Shown: positions 11,329 to 21,278 of the stretch, piece by piece
Layout of the letters: each line of letters opens with the position of its first letter
Position numbering within the stretch: position 1 is the first letter of the stretch
Source of the DNA: Selaginella moellendorffii
Lineage: Eukaryota; Streptophyta; Lycopodiopsida; Selaginellales; Selaginellaceae
DNA: 64,000 nt
Assembly: GCF_000143415.4 (NCBI RefSeq)
Contig: NW_003314269.1
Coordinates: 2,488,095-2,552,094, forward strand
Direction: 5' to 3'
Notes under the pieces: generated by a model
Database searches by the model: none
Told to the model about the DNA's origin: nothing
What the model saw: the letters and a program-made list of their open reading frames with translations, nothing else
Translations under genes and position numbers: made by a program

Positions 11329-12864
11329 ATGGTCATAGCAGCGCGGGAGAAGAAGCGATTGCGCGATGCGGTCGTGCGCATTGCCGCTGCCTCCGATGCG
11401 CGCAGCTTGCCGCTCCTGGAGCGCTGCATTTCTCCGCTACTGCGGGTGTCCAGCTCGGTGTACGCTGCAGTGGTGCGCGCCCGGCGAATGCTCTACGATG
11501 CAGGAATTTTTCGGGCAACGAGGTAATCGAATTGCTTTTGCTCCTAGTTTCGATAGAGAGCTTGCCCTTCCATCCAGACTGCCGGTGCCGGTTGTGAGCG
11601 TTGGAAATGTGACTTGGGGCGGAAATGGGAAGACACCCATGGCGGAATTTCTTGCATGGTGTTTCGTTTACGCTGGAATCAATCCAATTGTTCTCACAAG
11701 GGTAAGGGTACAGCCTTCTAGTTTCGTTTTTTCCAGCATTCATCTTGCTGGAACTGAGCAGGGGTATGGAGGCGGGGATGAAGCTCGAATGCTGGCGAAG
11801 CATTTTCAAGGCTCTCCCGTCAGGCTTGGAGTTGGAGCTGACAGGGTGAAATCCGCGCTTTCGATTCTGGAGCAGTGTGGCAAGCTGGACACGGCCAGAA
11901 GAAGATCGCTTGCCAAGTTGATCGACTTTGGAGGCAATCCACCGGCTTGGCCTAGAAACTCTGAGATTGGAGTTGCCATTCTTGATGATGGTATGCAGGT
12001 TTGTTTGCTTAAGTTCGCATAGACGAGGTCTCACTTTCCTTCTCTTCTTTTCTCCTTCTCTTTGGCATTTGACAGCATCTCAGGATAGCAAGGGACGTTG
12101 AGATTGTCATGGTGAATGCCGTGACACTGTTTGGAAACGAGAGGATGATCCCTTGGGGTCCTCTGCGTGAACCTCTTGATTCTCTACGACGAGCCCAAGT
12201 TATCGTCGTTCACCACGCAAACCTTGTAAGCTCCAAACCTCGGTTCTTTCAGTAACGAGTACTTTTCTTTCAGGTCTCGACAGAAAGACTCGGAGCCATT
12301 GTATCCATCCTGGAAGGCCATTTGGATGGATCAAAGCCAGTTTTTGCCTTCTCCGAGATGGCTCCGCAACAGTTTTTCTGCCCGTCACAAGATCGATCGC
12401 TTGCATTGTCTTCTGTCGAGGGTGCCGTGGTTGTTTGCATCTCCGGTGTGGGATGCCCGGACTCCATGTCTCTCTGCCTCGTTCAGGTATCACTAGTTTA
12501 CCTCGAATCCTTGGCGATGACAGAACTTCGTTTATGGATAGCTTGGAGCTTCGGAAGTTCACAGACTGGATTATAATGATCACCATATATTTGAAGCGGA
12601 GGTTTGCTGATTTTTTCTTAGTATTGTCTAACCATGTTCACTGATTTCGTGGCTAACTTCCAGGACATGGTGGCTATGGAGGATAAGATTTTAGAGCTGA
12701 AGAAAAGCACTCGCGAGGTCGTAGTTGCTGTAACATCTGAAAAGGATTACTTGCGACACCCCCAATTGTGGAAGCGTCACGAAGTTTTGGTGCTGTGCTC
12801 GGCTCTTAAGGTGATAAATTCGCGAGATTTCATGGATTTGCTCGCGAATACCATGGCCAAGTAG
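11329..12864 (+). CDS. LpxK: tetraacyldisaccharide 4'-kinase (lipid A 4'-kinase)
   Basis: LpxK phosphorylates the 4' position of the tetraacyldisaccharide 1-phosphate lipid A precursor. Plants carry nuclear lpx genes for a mitochondrial lipid A-like pathway. Exons: 11329-11522, 11578-11701, 11762-11998, 12076-12225, 12274-12486, 12542-12601 and 12664-12864; 392 aa, all phases consistent. Recognisable blocks are PVVSVGNVTWGGNGKTP (P-loop), LTR/GYGGGDEA spanning an intron, IGVAILDDGMQH, GPLREPLDSL, RLDYNDHHIFEAED and VTSEKDYLRHP near the C-terminus. Length fits the plant family. The N-terminal 65 residues are basic and could include an organelle targeting sequence. All introns are 48-77 bp. Confidence 0.92.
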
Positions 12865-13032
12865 GAAAAATTCGATTTTTACATTGAGGATTTAATGTGA
12901 GCCGTGCGATTCATCCATTTGAAAAGATTCTCTTTTACTCGGAGGTTTAGGGCTTTTGGGCCCATGGCTAGGTCGGGCCGGGAAATGGAGGCTGGATGAA
13001 TCGCGAGGTACGCAATGGCGGCTTGAGCGCTC

Positions 13033-14519
13033 ATGAATGCGGAGAGAATGGTGATATGCCGCGAGCTGCTGCTAGCGAGACGGCTCCTCGGGCATAGTTT
13101 TAATAGTGCGCGATTCGGCTATAGCGGCTTGCGATTCCAATCGAGCGTAGTAGCGGCCGAGTGTAAGATTTCTTCGTCGGATGCGGCGGATAGCGCTAGA
13201 AAGACGCCTGGGGATTTTTTGCCGGAGGATGGCCGTGTAGGAGACCTGGTAGTGGGCGAGATTTTGAGGGAGGCCTCGCAGGAACAGAGAGAGATAAAAG
13301 AGAATGCTAGAAGTTCGTCGTCCAAGAAATATGGAGAAGTTTCTATAGATCAGAAAGCTGTGGAGCAGGCTTTCGACTACTTTGTGGTGATCGATTTCGA
13401 GGCAACGTGCGACTCGACCGTGTTCTTCCCGCAGGAGATCATCGAGTTTCCTTCGGTCCTGGTCGCGGTGCATTCTTTATCAGTGGAGGATAGCTTCCAG
13501 ACGTATGTCAAGCCCACATTCAATCCCCAGCTCACGGATTTTTGCAAGCGGCTTACCGGTATTGAGCAGACCCAGGTTTCGATGCATCACCCTTCATCTT
13601 TGCTCGTAGTTTAGTTCGCAGTTTGCTTGTAGTTTATTTCATCTTTGCTCGTATTTTAGTTCGTTTTGAGCGTAGTTTAGTTCGTTTTCCTCGTAGAATA
13701 GTTCGTTCGTTCGTTCGTTCGTTGGTAGTTTAGTTCGTTTCTTCGTGTATTTTTTCTATCCGTGCTCACGCTATAGTTTTTTTCTTTCTTGTCCAGGTTG
13801 ATAATGGAATGGCTTTGGCCGAGGCTTTGGTCAAGCATGACAAGTGGCTTGAAGATAAAGGCGTCAAGAGTAAGAGATTTGGGGTGATAACTTGGACGGA
13901 CTGGGACTGCAAAGTCATGCTCGATTTTGAGTGCCGGTTGAAGGGTCTGACGAAGCCATCCTACTTCAACAAGTATGACGCCAGTGCTTGGATCTTTCCT
14001 TTCCTGAGCTTACTTTTTACTCTTTGCAGGTGGATAAATCTCAAGTCTTGTTTCCAGGAGAAGTTTGGCGACAAGTTCAACTTGAAAAAGGCTGTGCAGC
14101 ATGCCGGGCTGCAATGGCAAGGGCGAGAGCACTGTGGTCTCGATGACGCGAAGAACACCGCCTCGCTTGCAATGGAACTCGTGAAACGCGGGATGCAGAT
14201 CGGGTTCACCCAGCATCAGAGCTCCCGGAAGCCAGCCATCACGAATATCAGCTCGGAGTTCATGCCAAAGCTGAAGAAAATCCTCGAGGCTCTTCCACGC
14301 AGCAGTGACATCGACGAGACGAGCATCACCGTCGGCGCAGATAACCTTTGCTACTGCGGGGTAAAGTGCAAGACGAGACTTGTGAGAAAGGCCGGGCCGA
14401 ACCAAGGCAAGTTCTTCCTGTCCTGCGGCAACTGGACGCTCACCGAGGGTGGCAAATGCACGTACTTCGAATGGATGAATCCTCCGGAGCAACACTCGCC
14501 ATCACCCGCAAAGTCATGA
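13033..14519 (+). CDS. ERI-type 3'-5' exonuclease with C-terminal GRF zinc finger
   Basis: DEDDh-family exonuclease. Exons 13033-13575, 13797-13972 and 14030-14519 give 402 aa. A basic N-terminus of about 55 residues may be a transit peptide. The exonuclease domain (about residues 115-300) shows VVIDFEATCD (first D and E), IEFPSV, TDWDCKVML and HCGLDDAKNTA (catalytic H and D). A C-terminal GRF-type zinc finger follows, beginning CYCGVKCKTR and containing KFFLSC and KCTYFEW. Exonuclease plus zf-GRF is the ERI2 arrangement known in animals; the related ERI1 acts in histone mRNA, 5.8S rRNA and small-RNA turnover. The substrate here is unknown. Confidence 0.85.
13605..13745. repeat. degenerate minisatellite in intron 1 of the exonuclease gene
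   Basis: Repeated variants of TCGTAGTTTAGTTCGTTT plus a run of TTCG/GTTC tetramers make up most of this 221-bp intron, which is long for this genome. Confidence 0.75.
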
Positions 14520-14811
14520 CATCAACATGGTATGTCCGTCTCAACTTTCATGTTTCACTTTAGATCAAACTTCCTTCTCCAGGATCTCGCAAAGTTCACA
14601 ACCAAATGGTATGAGTATAAACATTTAGAAGTTTTCTGTACAAGTTCACTTGGAACTTTCTTTCCAGGATCCCGTGAAGCAGGAAAACAGAAGGAAACCA
14701 AATGGGGTATGTCACAACCTTCAAAGATTCACAAGTTTTTTCTCATTCCTTCAAACCCACCTATCCTGTATCTAACTTTTTTTTCGTTACTTTGGCGAAA
14801 CTCTATATATC
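14520..14811 (+). other. 3' region of the exonuclease gene with exon-like duplicated blocks
   Basis: Two blocks have the form ...CCAG|GATC(T/C)CG...ACCAAATGG|GTATG, at about 14582-14609 and 14668-14705, each bounded by acceptor- and donor-like sequences. They resemble small spliced UTR exons or duplicated splice-site cassettes after the stop codon. No protein was recognised. Confidence 0.35.
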
Positions 14812-15789
14812 TTAGAATCCCGTGGAGCACTGCTTGAGCCCGGGGCTCCACACAGCCGGCAGCAAAAACTTCCTGCCATCCAAACCTTGCGCATTGTAGC
14901 TACTCCCGCTGGTTTTATCGACGAGCAACTCTCCAGGATACCCGGGGTACGACCCCGTACCGAAGATTCCCGTACACGCCGTACCGGACTCTAACGGGAC
15001 GCTAGCGTCACCCTGGTAGTAACCATCGCCGAATGGATTGGTGGCGGCGCCGGCCAGCATGAGCGCCAGGTTGATCACCATGCCGTCCATGCCCACGTCA
15101 GCATTTGGCGGGACGAGTGGCTGGCTATCTCGGGGTCCGTACTGGGGTAGCGCGAATGGCCAGGCGCACATCCCCGGGCACTGGGTGGCCGAATTGCCCA
15201 CCCAGGCGTACGGAAGCCGGGGTCCTCGCGTGGCCAATGAGCCGTTCAGGTAGGAGTGGGTGGCGCAGCTGTCCATGCAGAAGCGCTCTACCGCCACGTC
15301 GGCGGCGGTGAGGAGGACGTAGAGGGATTTCTGGTGAGCTGGCAGCTTGGCACTGGCCAGCGCGGTGGCGATTACGCGCGGAATGTCGCTGCGGTGGAGG
15401 CTCTTCCCCAGCGGAATGCCCACCGAGATCTGACCGCCCAGGCGCACCGAGGATTTGACGCGGTCGGATGCGGCGTCCGTGTAGGTGGAGATTATTTTCC
15501 AGAATCCGTACGTGGACGGCGAGGCCGTGTTGGATGCGTTGAAGGAGTGGAGGAAGTCGACGATGATGGATTGCTGGGCAGGCGTGAAATCGCCGTACCA
15601 GACGAGGAAGACCATGAGGCAGCCGCGGCCGGTGAGCAATCGCCCGCCGTGGTAATCGAGGACGAGCGGCGCGGTCGGGACGAGCTCCTGGAGCTGGCGA
15701 GCTGCGCGGCGATCGATCGAGGGGGCGGCGCCGGCGCTGGCCGCGATCGCCAGTAGCAGCAGGAGCGCGAGCTTTGCGACGATCGGCAT
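14812..15789 (-). CDS. EXORDIUM-like (PHI-1 family) secreted protein 1
   Basis: Single-exon gene, 325 aa. Residues 1-21 form a signal peptide, so the product is probably extracellular (cell wall). The family pattern is clear: VLDYHGGRLLTG, VFLVWYGDFTPAQ, the Cys-bearing ERFCMDSCATH block, PYAWVGNSATQCPGMCAWPF, VGMDGMVINLALMLAGAATNPFG and a final NAQGLDGRKFLLPAVWSP. In Arabidopsis EXO promotes brassinosteroid- and carbon-dependent growth; the biochemical activity is unknown. The start is the first ATG before the signal peptide, with a TATA box about 145 bp upstream. A paralogue lies 3.4 kb away in the same orientation. Confidence 0.9.
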   Translation of the reverse strand: MPIVAKLALLLLLAIAASAGAAPSIDRRAARQLQELVPTAPLVLDYHGGRLLTGRGCLMVFLVWYGDFTPAQQSIIVDFLHSFNASNTASPSTYGFWKIISTYTDAASDRVKSSVRLGGQISVGIPLGKSLHRSDIPRVIATALASAKLPAHQKSLYVLLTAADVAVERFCMDSCATHSYLNGSLATRGPRLPYAWVGNSATQCPGMCAWPFALPQYGPRDSQPLVPPNADVGMDGMVINLALMLAGAATNPFGDGYYQGDASVPLESGTACTGIFGTGSYPGYPGELLVDKTSGSSYNAQGLDGRKFLLPAVWSPGLKQCSTGF

Positions 15790-15930
15790 ATCCGTGGCAG
15801 GAGAAATCGATAGAATTCAAGTATTTCTTGCCAGAAGATCGATTGGAATCCCTGGACAGAAGGGAGAGAGAGAGAGAGGAAATGTAGGAATTAAACAAAC
15901 AACGAGCGAGCTCGTCTTCCCTGCAGCGAT

Positions 15931-15937
15931 TTATATA
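15931..15937 (-). promoter_or_regulatory. TATA box of EXORDIUM-like gene 1
   Basis: TATATAA on the minus strand, about 145 bp upstream of the ATG. The second EXO-like gene has the same element at a similar distance. Confidence 0.6.
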
Positions 15938-18900
15938 CCTCGAGACAAAGCGCCACGCCACGAATGTAGCTAAGCTAATGGCGCTTTGTCGCGCAGTGGA
16001 GCAAAGAGGAGGAGGAGGAGTGGTGCGTCGGCGCCAGCCATAGCTTAGCTTCCATCACACGCCCAGGAGCCCTAAAAGTAAGTTCCTGGCATTCGAATTT
16101 CTCGGGGAGGCCAATGGATGTCTGACACCTGTTCTGGCGCCATGGTGAATGCCACAGTAGGAAAACTGTAGCGTCGAGATGGAGGCCAGTTGTCACGGGG
16201 GACACGTAGAGCGCGATCGGGCCGCCCGTTACCCTGCGCGTGGTTTTTCAATGATTGCTCTCGGCGAGCTTATCGACACCAGCTGTCAGGCGGATCGCTG
16301 ACGTGGAATGGGGAATATCCTTGCATTCAAAGTTCAAAATTTTAAAAACCTTTTTGCCGGGAAAGAAGTAATTCTAGCGATTGACTGATTCGAGAAGCGA
16401 ACGTCATCAAATTCGATTCGATCGAGAATAAAAGTTGGCTTGCCAAATTTTCCTGGTCATGGATGATTCGAGTGACAATGATTGATCCATTGGTTTGGGA
16501 TCAGCCAGCTCCCGTGAGCCCGAAACTTCATGGTTTTCTGATCTCATCGGATCAGAAGAGGACAGCATTTGTTTGTTAGGTGCATCGTCCGATTCGTCGT
16601 TTCTCTGGGTGGTCCAATCTCGTCGCCCGAAAGTGTCCTGGGATATTGCCTGAAGACCTTCGCCTCGAACTCGTTTCATTGGCAAAGGGAGGTCTAACTA
16701 CGGAATTCGTTTTCTATTGATCCCTCCACTTTTGCTTGACACTCACTTGACACCAGCCGTACTAAATTGGTCCGATTGACGAGGGAGGATGGGTCCGGAC
16801 TTTGTGGCTTGGATTCGACACTAGTGTCATTCAATCAAGTCAGCTCCACTCAATCATTCAAGCCCGTGTAGCATGGCTCATTCGTAGAAGGACACATCAG
16901 CTTTGTGCAAGTCCTTGTTGTTGGAGTGTCAATTTCCGTACTGGATTGGTTCTTCTTCTTTTGGTAGTGTTAGTGCCTGCTGCGGTGCGAGTTGATGTTT
17001 TCACCCTCAAAGGGTGTCCTATGAAACTCTAGGATGATAAAATTCTACATAGTGCTCTGGAAATCATTCCTGGAATCACATGATTCAACGTCAACTTTCG
17101 GGCAGCTTGTGAAGCTGGCATTTGGTTTAGGATCACGAGGAACAGCCAATCAGCAAGTTTGCTGCTCTTGAATCATGGTATTGTTCTGTCTGTGCAACCC
17201 ACTTGTGGAGATGACGCCAGGACCAAGTTCAATGGTAAGAAGAAGATTGATAGCGTACTGAGGTTCATGGCTCGTGCAAACCCTGCTGGCATGGCCAGTC
17301 GTGTGCGTTGAGCCGGGGAACTGTCTAAACAGCTTATCATGGCAGGCTTCCAGCAGATATCGGACGACAGTGACGACATCAATGTCCATTATCCAGTAAG
17401 TGCCATGAAAAGTGGTGCAAGCTGTACCTGTGTCAAGTTCCTTAGTGTGGGGATTCAGCGTTGTTCCTCTTCCTTTGTAACTCCTATGAATCTTGCTATA
17501 AGAATCTTGATTGTAGAGTGGAAGAAGTTGCATGATAAAACCTTTAAGATTATAGATTGACCCTAGATTGGCTTCTTGATGCAACGGATGGCATACTTGT
17601 GATGTAATTTACAGGGTTGATCTCAAGGTGATCTCTGGCATTGCAAGGGTTCTATAAGCTGGAAGCTGTTGAAAAAGAGTCGGCGATCTCAAATTGCTTA
17701 TTCACTTTAGGAGCTCGTGCTCAAAGGTTGATGCTTTGGGATTTGGTCAAGAATGAGAGCCGTTTCTTTGTTAGGTGCGTCGCACCGTTCGTCGTTTCCA
17801 TGGTGGTCCGGGATATTGCCTGAAGATCTCAAGTATTTTAATGACTTTGCCGTACTATAACTCGTTTCATTGCAGAGGTGTTTTTCTATTGTTTCACATG
17901 CCGTACTCACTCAATGAAAGTCGTGAATCATTCAAGTCCCTGTAGCTCTGCTTCTTCATGGAATGAACCCATCAATTCCTTTCTTGTTGGAGTGTCAATT
18001 TCCGTACATGGTGGATCCACCTCGAAATAGTACTTCGGCCAATTTTCTCAAAGTGCCCCTGGAAAATATTCCAGGAATTCACATGATTTAACATCAGCTT
18101 TCTGGCAACTTGGTAGGCTGGCACTTTGTTGGTGTGTCAATTGTGTTTACGCTCACGAGGGATGCATGCAGCAGCCAATGGGGTGGTACCAGCACTGGCT
18201 CTTCTGAGGGTCTTGATTCTCAATATTTATGGGCTTCTATAAGAGAAAAGAGGCAAAATATCTTTACCAAGATCTTGTAGACCGCGCAATACTGCTTTCC
18301 TGCTAATGCCGGTTGGTGTGGGGTTTTGGCAAGAAAATACTATCCATTATCCATGGAATGCACCGTTGACTTCTTCGGACAGTGCTTTGACCATAACTTT
18401 CTTCTGCTTGGTGTGAGCGAGATCACAAAATCCTTGAACACGGCTATGGGCTGGTGTTTCTTTGTCGCTTTCCCAATTTCCTTTTTAACACTTGTGCACA
18501 GCGCCCTGTGTGTTCTTTGCTGGAATCACGCAATAATGTAATGCGAGGTGGGCATTGGGAATCACAGACAAAGGCAGTGATCGATCCGATCAGCAAAGCA
18601 AAGCCAATCTTATTCGACTGATTGCGAGCAATTGTTTGGAAGGCAGCTCTCTTTCTATATGTTAGATCCGTGGTGCTGAAATACCACCCGAAATGTTTCA
18701 AACTGTGTCGGTATAGATGTGACGAGGGGACCAGATCACCTTTAGATAGTAATCCCCTCCAAAGAAGCTTAGAAAACACAAAGCTTTCTTCTGGAAGGAT
18801 GGTGCTGGTGGTCCTCATCTCTGCTTGACAAACAGTTCCAACTTGTTTTGAGAAACCCAAAGTAGAAAAAACTATGGATCTGGCCCAGAGCTTTGCTGGG

Positions 18901-19215
18901 TGTCCAAGCAACAACAGAGATGCCGTCTTCGAGTAATGCACTACTACTATACTACATTGGGAACTGGACACTGCGAGAATAAAAGAACAGCACCACATTC
19001 TTTTCGTTTTTATTGCCTTTGGTATTAGAAGATACTTTCCTCCCTGGTGTCACTCTTTCCACTTTTTTCTTTCTCCGCGATTTGTACATTCTAAACATGT
19101 TATGAGCGATCCTCTCTCTCAAGTTTCGTGTAAGATCTATAGCTGATCTATAGCTGAAGAAAGTTTCTTAGATATGGAACCTGCGTAGATTGATGGATGG
19201 AGCTCGAGGTTCTCG
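15938..19215. other. intergenic region with a degenerate internal duplication
   Basis: No gene recognised in 3.3 kb. Blocks at about 16550-17150 and 17740-18190 share ordered similar segments, for example TTTGTTAGGTGC, GGGATATTGCCTGAAGA, AACTCGTTTCATTG, TTGTTGGAGTGTCAATTTCC and ACATGATT. This suggests an old tandem duplication. Open frames here are short and unlike known proteins. Confidence 0.45.
16550..18190. repeat. degenerate direct repeat (two blocks, about 1.2 kb apart)
   Basis: The left block (16550-17150) and right block (17740-18190) keep the same order of conserved 12-20 bp segments in direct orientation, with indels between them. Short minus-strand frames in both blocks share a DAPNK peptide, so an extinct gene or element is possible. 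Confidence 0.6.
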
Positions 19216-20208
19216 TCACGAGGAAGGATAAGCGCAGGAGAGAGTGGAAGGATTCCACAGCGCGGGCAGCAAGAAATGCCTGGCATTGCTGCCCCGCGCG
19301 TTGTAGCTGGCCCCGGTGCCTGCATCGCTCAGGAGCTGGCCGGGGTAGCCGGAATATGCCCCCTGCCCGAAGATTCCCGGGCAGGCGGTGACGGCCTCGA
19401 GGGGCGCGGTTGACGGGCCCTGGAAGTAGCCCGTCCCAAACGGGTTGGAGGTGGCACCCGCGACCATGGCCGCGATGTTGATCACCATGCCGTCCACCCC
19501 GACTCCATTGGGCGCCACCAGAGCCTTCGTGTCGGGTCCTCCAAAATCCTTGGGATTGGCATACGGCCACGCGCATTTGCCCGGGCAGCGCGAGGACGAG
19601 TCGCCAATCCACGCGTAGGCGATGCTCTTGCCGCTGGCGGCCTTGAGAACTCGATGCGATGCGCACGACTGGACGCAGAATCCCTCCACGTCGATGCCCG
19701 CCGCGGTGAGGACGAGGTAGAGCGCCTTTGGATCGGTCGGGAAGGCCGCGGATTCCAGCGACTTGGAGAGGAGTGACTCGAGATCGGCGGGCTTGAGGCT
19801 CCGGCCCAGCGATGCGGCCGCGTCGTCGGTGTGTCCCGCGTAGCGCAGCGATGGGAAGATCGAGGCGCCGGAGGCGTCCTTGTAGCCGGAGGTGATCTTC
19901 CACCAGCTGCTCACGGTGGTGGCGGGGTCCTGGAAGGAGGCGAAGAAGTCGGCGATGGCGGACTTGTGCGAGTCCTGGAAGTCGCCATACCAGATTGCGT
20001 AGACGTTGAGCGATCCAGCGCCGGAGAGGAGCTCGCCGTTGTGGTAGTCGAGCACCAGCGGCGGATCCTTGACGAGCGCGCTCAGGTGGCGGCGATTGGC
20101 GATGCCGCGAGAGGCCGCGCAGGGATTGACGAGAATCGCGAACGCGGAGAAACAGAGCAGTAGCGAGATCAAGAGCATTGGGCGATCGAGCAATCGCAGG
20201 GCAGCCAT
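19216..20208 (-). CDS. EXORDIUM-like (PHI-1 family) secreted protein 2
   Basis: Single-exon gene, 330 aa, paralogous to the gene at 14.8 kb. The N-terminus has a signal peptide or anchor around residues 10-32. Shared blocks are VLDYHNGELLSG, VYAIWYGDFQDSHK, VEGFCVQSCASH, AYAWIGDSSSRCPGKCAWPY, VGVDGMVINIAAMVAGATSNPFG and NARGSNARHFLLPALWNP. Conserved Cys positions match the first copy. It is probably extracellular; the family is linked to growth control but has no known enzyme activity. The chosen ATG is the first in frame, about 150 bp downstream of a TATA box. Confidence 0.9.
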   Translation of the reverse strand: MAALRLLDRPMLLISLLLCFSAFAILVNPCAASRGIANRRHLSALVKDPPLVLDYHNGELLSGAGSLNVYAIWYGDFQDSHKSAIADFFASFQDPATTVSSWWKITSGYKDASGASIFPSLRYAGHTDDAAASLGRSLKPADLESLLSKSLESAAFPTDPKALYLVLTAAGIDVEGFCVQSCASHRVLKAASGKSIAYAWIGDSSSRCPGKCAWPYANPKDFGGPDTKALVAPNGVGVDGMVINIAAMVAGATSNPFGTGYFQGPSTAPLEAVTACPGIFGQGAYSGYPGQLLSDAGTGASYNARGSNARHFLLPALWNPSTLSCAYPSS

Positions 20209-20356
20209 GCTAGAGGAATGCTAGAGGAATTTCTTTCCCTCCTCGATCTTCTCCTGGTGGAGTGGTCTGATTGATCGGAAGGATGGAGAAATCTCGAGAA
20301 ACCTCTGGGGTTTTAGAAGAGGAGAGGGAAAGTGAGGAAGAAGAGGAAGGTGGTGT

Positions 20357-20363
20357 TTATATA
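20357..20363 (-). promoter_or_regulatory. TATA box of EXORDIUM-like gene 2
   Basis: TATATAA on the minus strand, about 150 bp upstream of the ATG, matching the arrangement at the first EXO-like gene. Confidence 0.6.
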
Positions 20364-21278
20364 CTTGTGACATGGATGATGACTGACTGGCGGTGAGCTG
20401 GCCGGGCCGGGCTGGCAGCATTGACGGGCGGGACGGGCGGGCTGACGGGCGCGCGAACGGACGGGCGCGGGAGGAGAAGCCAAACCGGACGGACGGACAG
20501 GATTGAGTGGAGCAAAGCGTGCCACGGCTGCTCCTCGGGCCACGCGTCAGGCGATAGCGCCGCCGGATGAAGGAAGGTGGTGGGAAGGAAAAGTATGGAG
20601 CTTGATGAGAAAATATTTATTAGTAGTGGGGCTCTCGCTTAACGCTAGCTGTGTTGATAGCTATTAGCTGCGACATTGATTGGGATTTGATTGATGTACA
20701 GGGTATGATCGTCGTCGGCCAGGGAGGAACACCAAGAACAAAACGCTCGAAACTTCAACGTCCAAATTCTCGAGGAAATATATTAATCGTATTGGTGAAT
20801 GATGGCGATGGTTAATCCATTCTTCCTCTCTCGTAGAACGAATGAATGATTGTTTACTAGAGACAATACAATGGTAGGATGGCGAACAAGTTTGCGAAGA
20901 ACAGCAAGCAAACAAACCGGTAAAAGTCCCAATTTTGTAGGCGTGATTTCTGACACTAAAATCGTCTGCCTGTGTGACACGCTTTTTATTCCTCGCTTCG
21001 AATCATGCACAGTACACAAACAGCGGGCGGAGCTACCGTGCAAGCGCAGAAGCTTTTCTCTCGCTCGTCCCACGCCCGCAAAAAGAACTTATTACGTGAT
21101 CGAAGTGGTTTCCTCCACAGTCGTTAGTATACACTCGAAAAAGTGAAGAAAACCAAAACAGAGAGAACCTGGCTTTCGTCGGTTGTTCGTCGTGGAAAAG
21201 AAGAGAAGTTCCCCCTCCAGTCCATTCCCTGGCAACTTTGTTTGGTGGCTGCTGCTACGAGATTTCTTGCTGCTCGGG
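20364..21278. other. intergenic; EXO-like promoter and CESA 3' flank
   Basis: No gene recognised in this 0.9 kb. The left end is upstream sequence of the EXO-like gene and the right end probably holds the 3' UTR of the cellulose synthase gene. Confidence 0.45.

Noticed and set aside
17150-17584. 144-residue minus-strand open frame between the EXO-like genes
   Set aside because: No recognisable domain; it overlaps splice-like sequences on the other strand and lies in a degenerate duplicated region.
18444-18998. 184-residue minus-strand open frame
   Set aside because: Composition and content look random; no family resemblance, no splice context and no upstream promoter signal.
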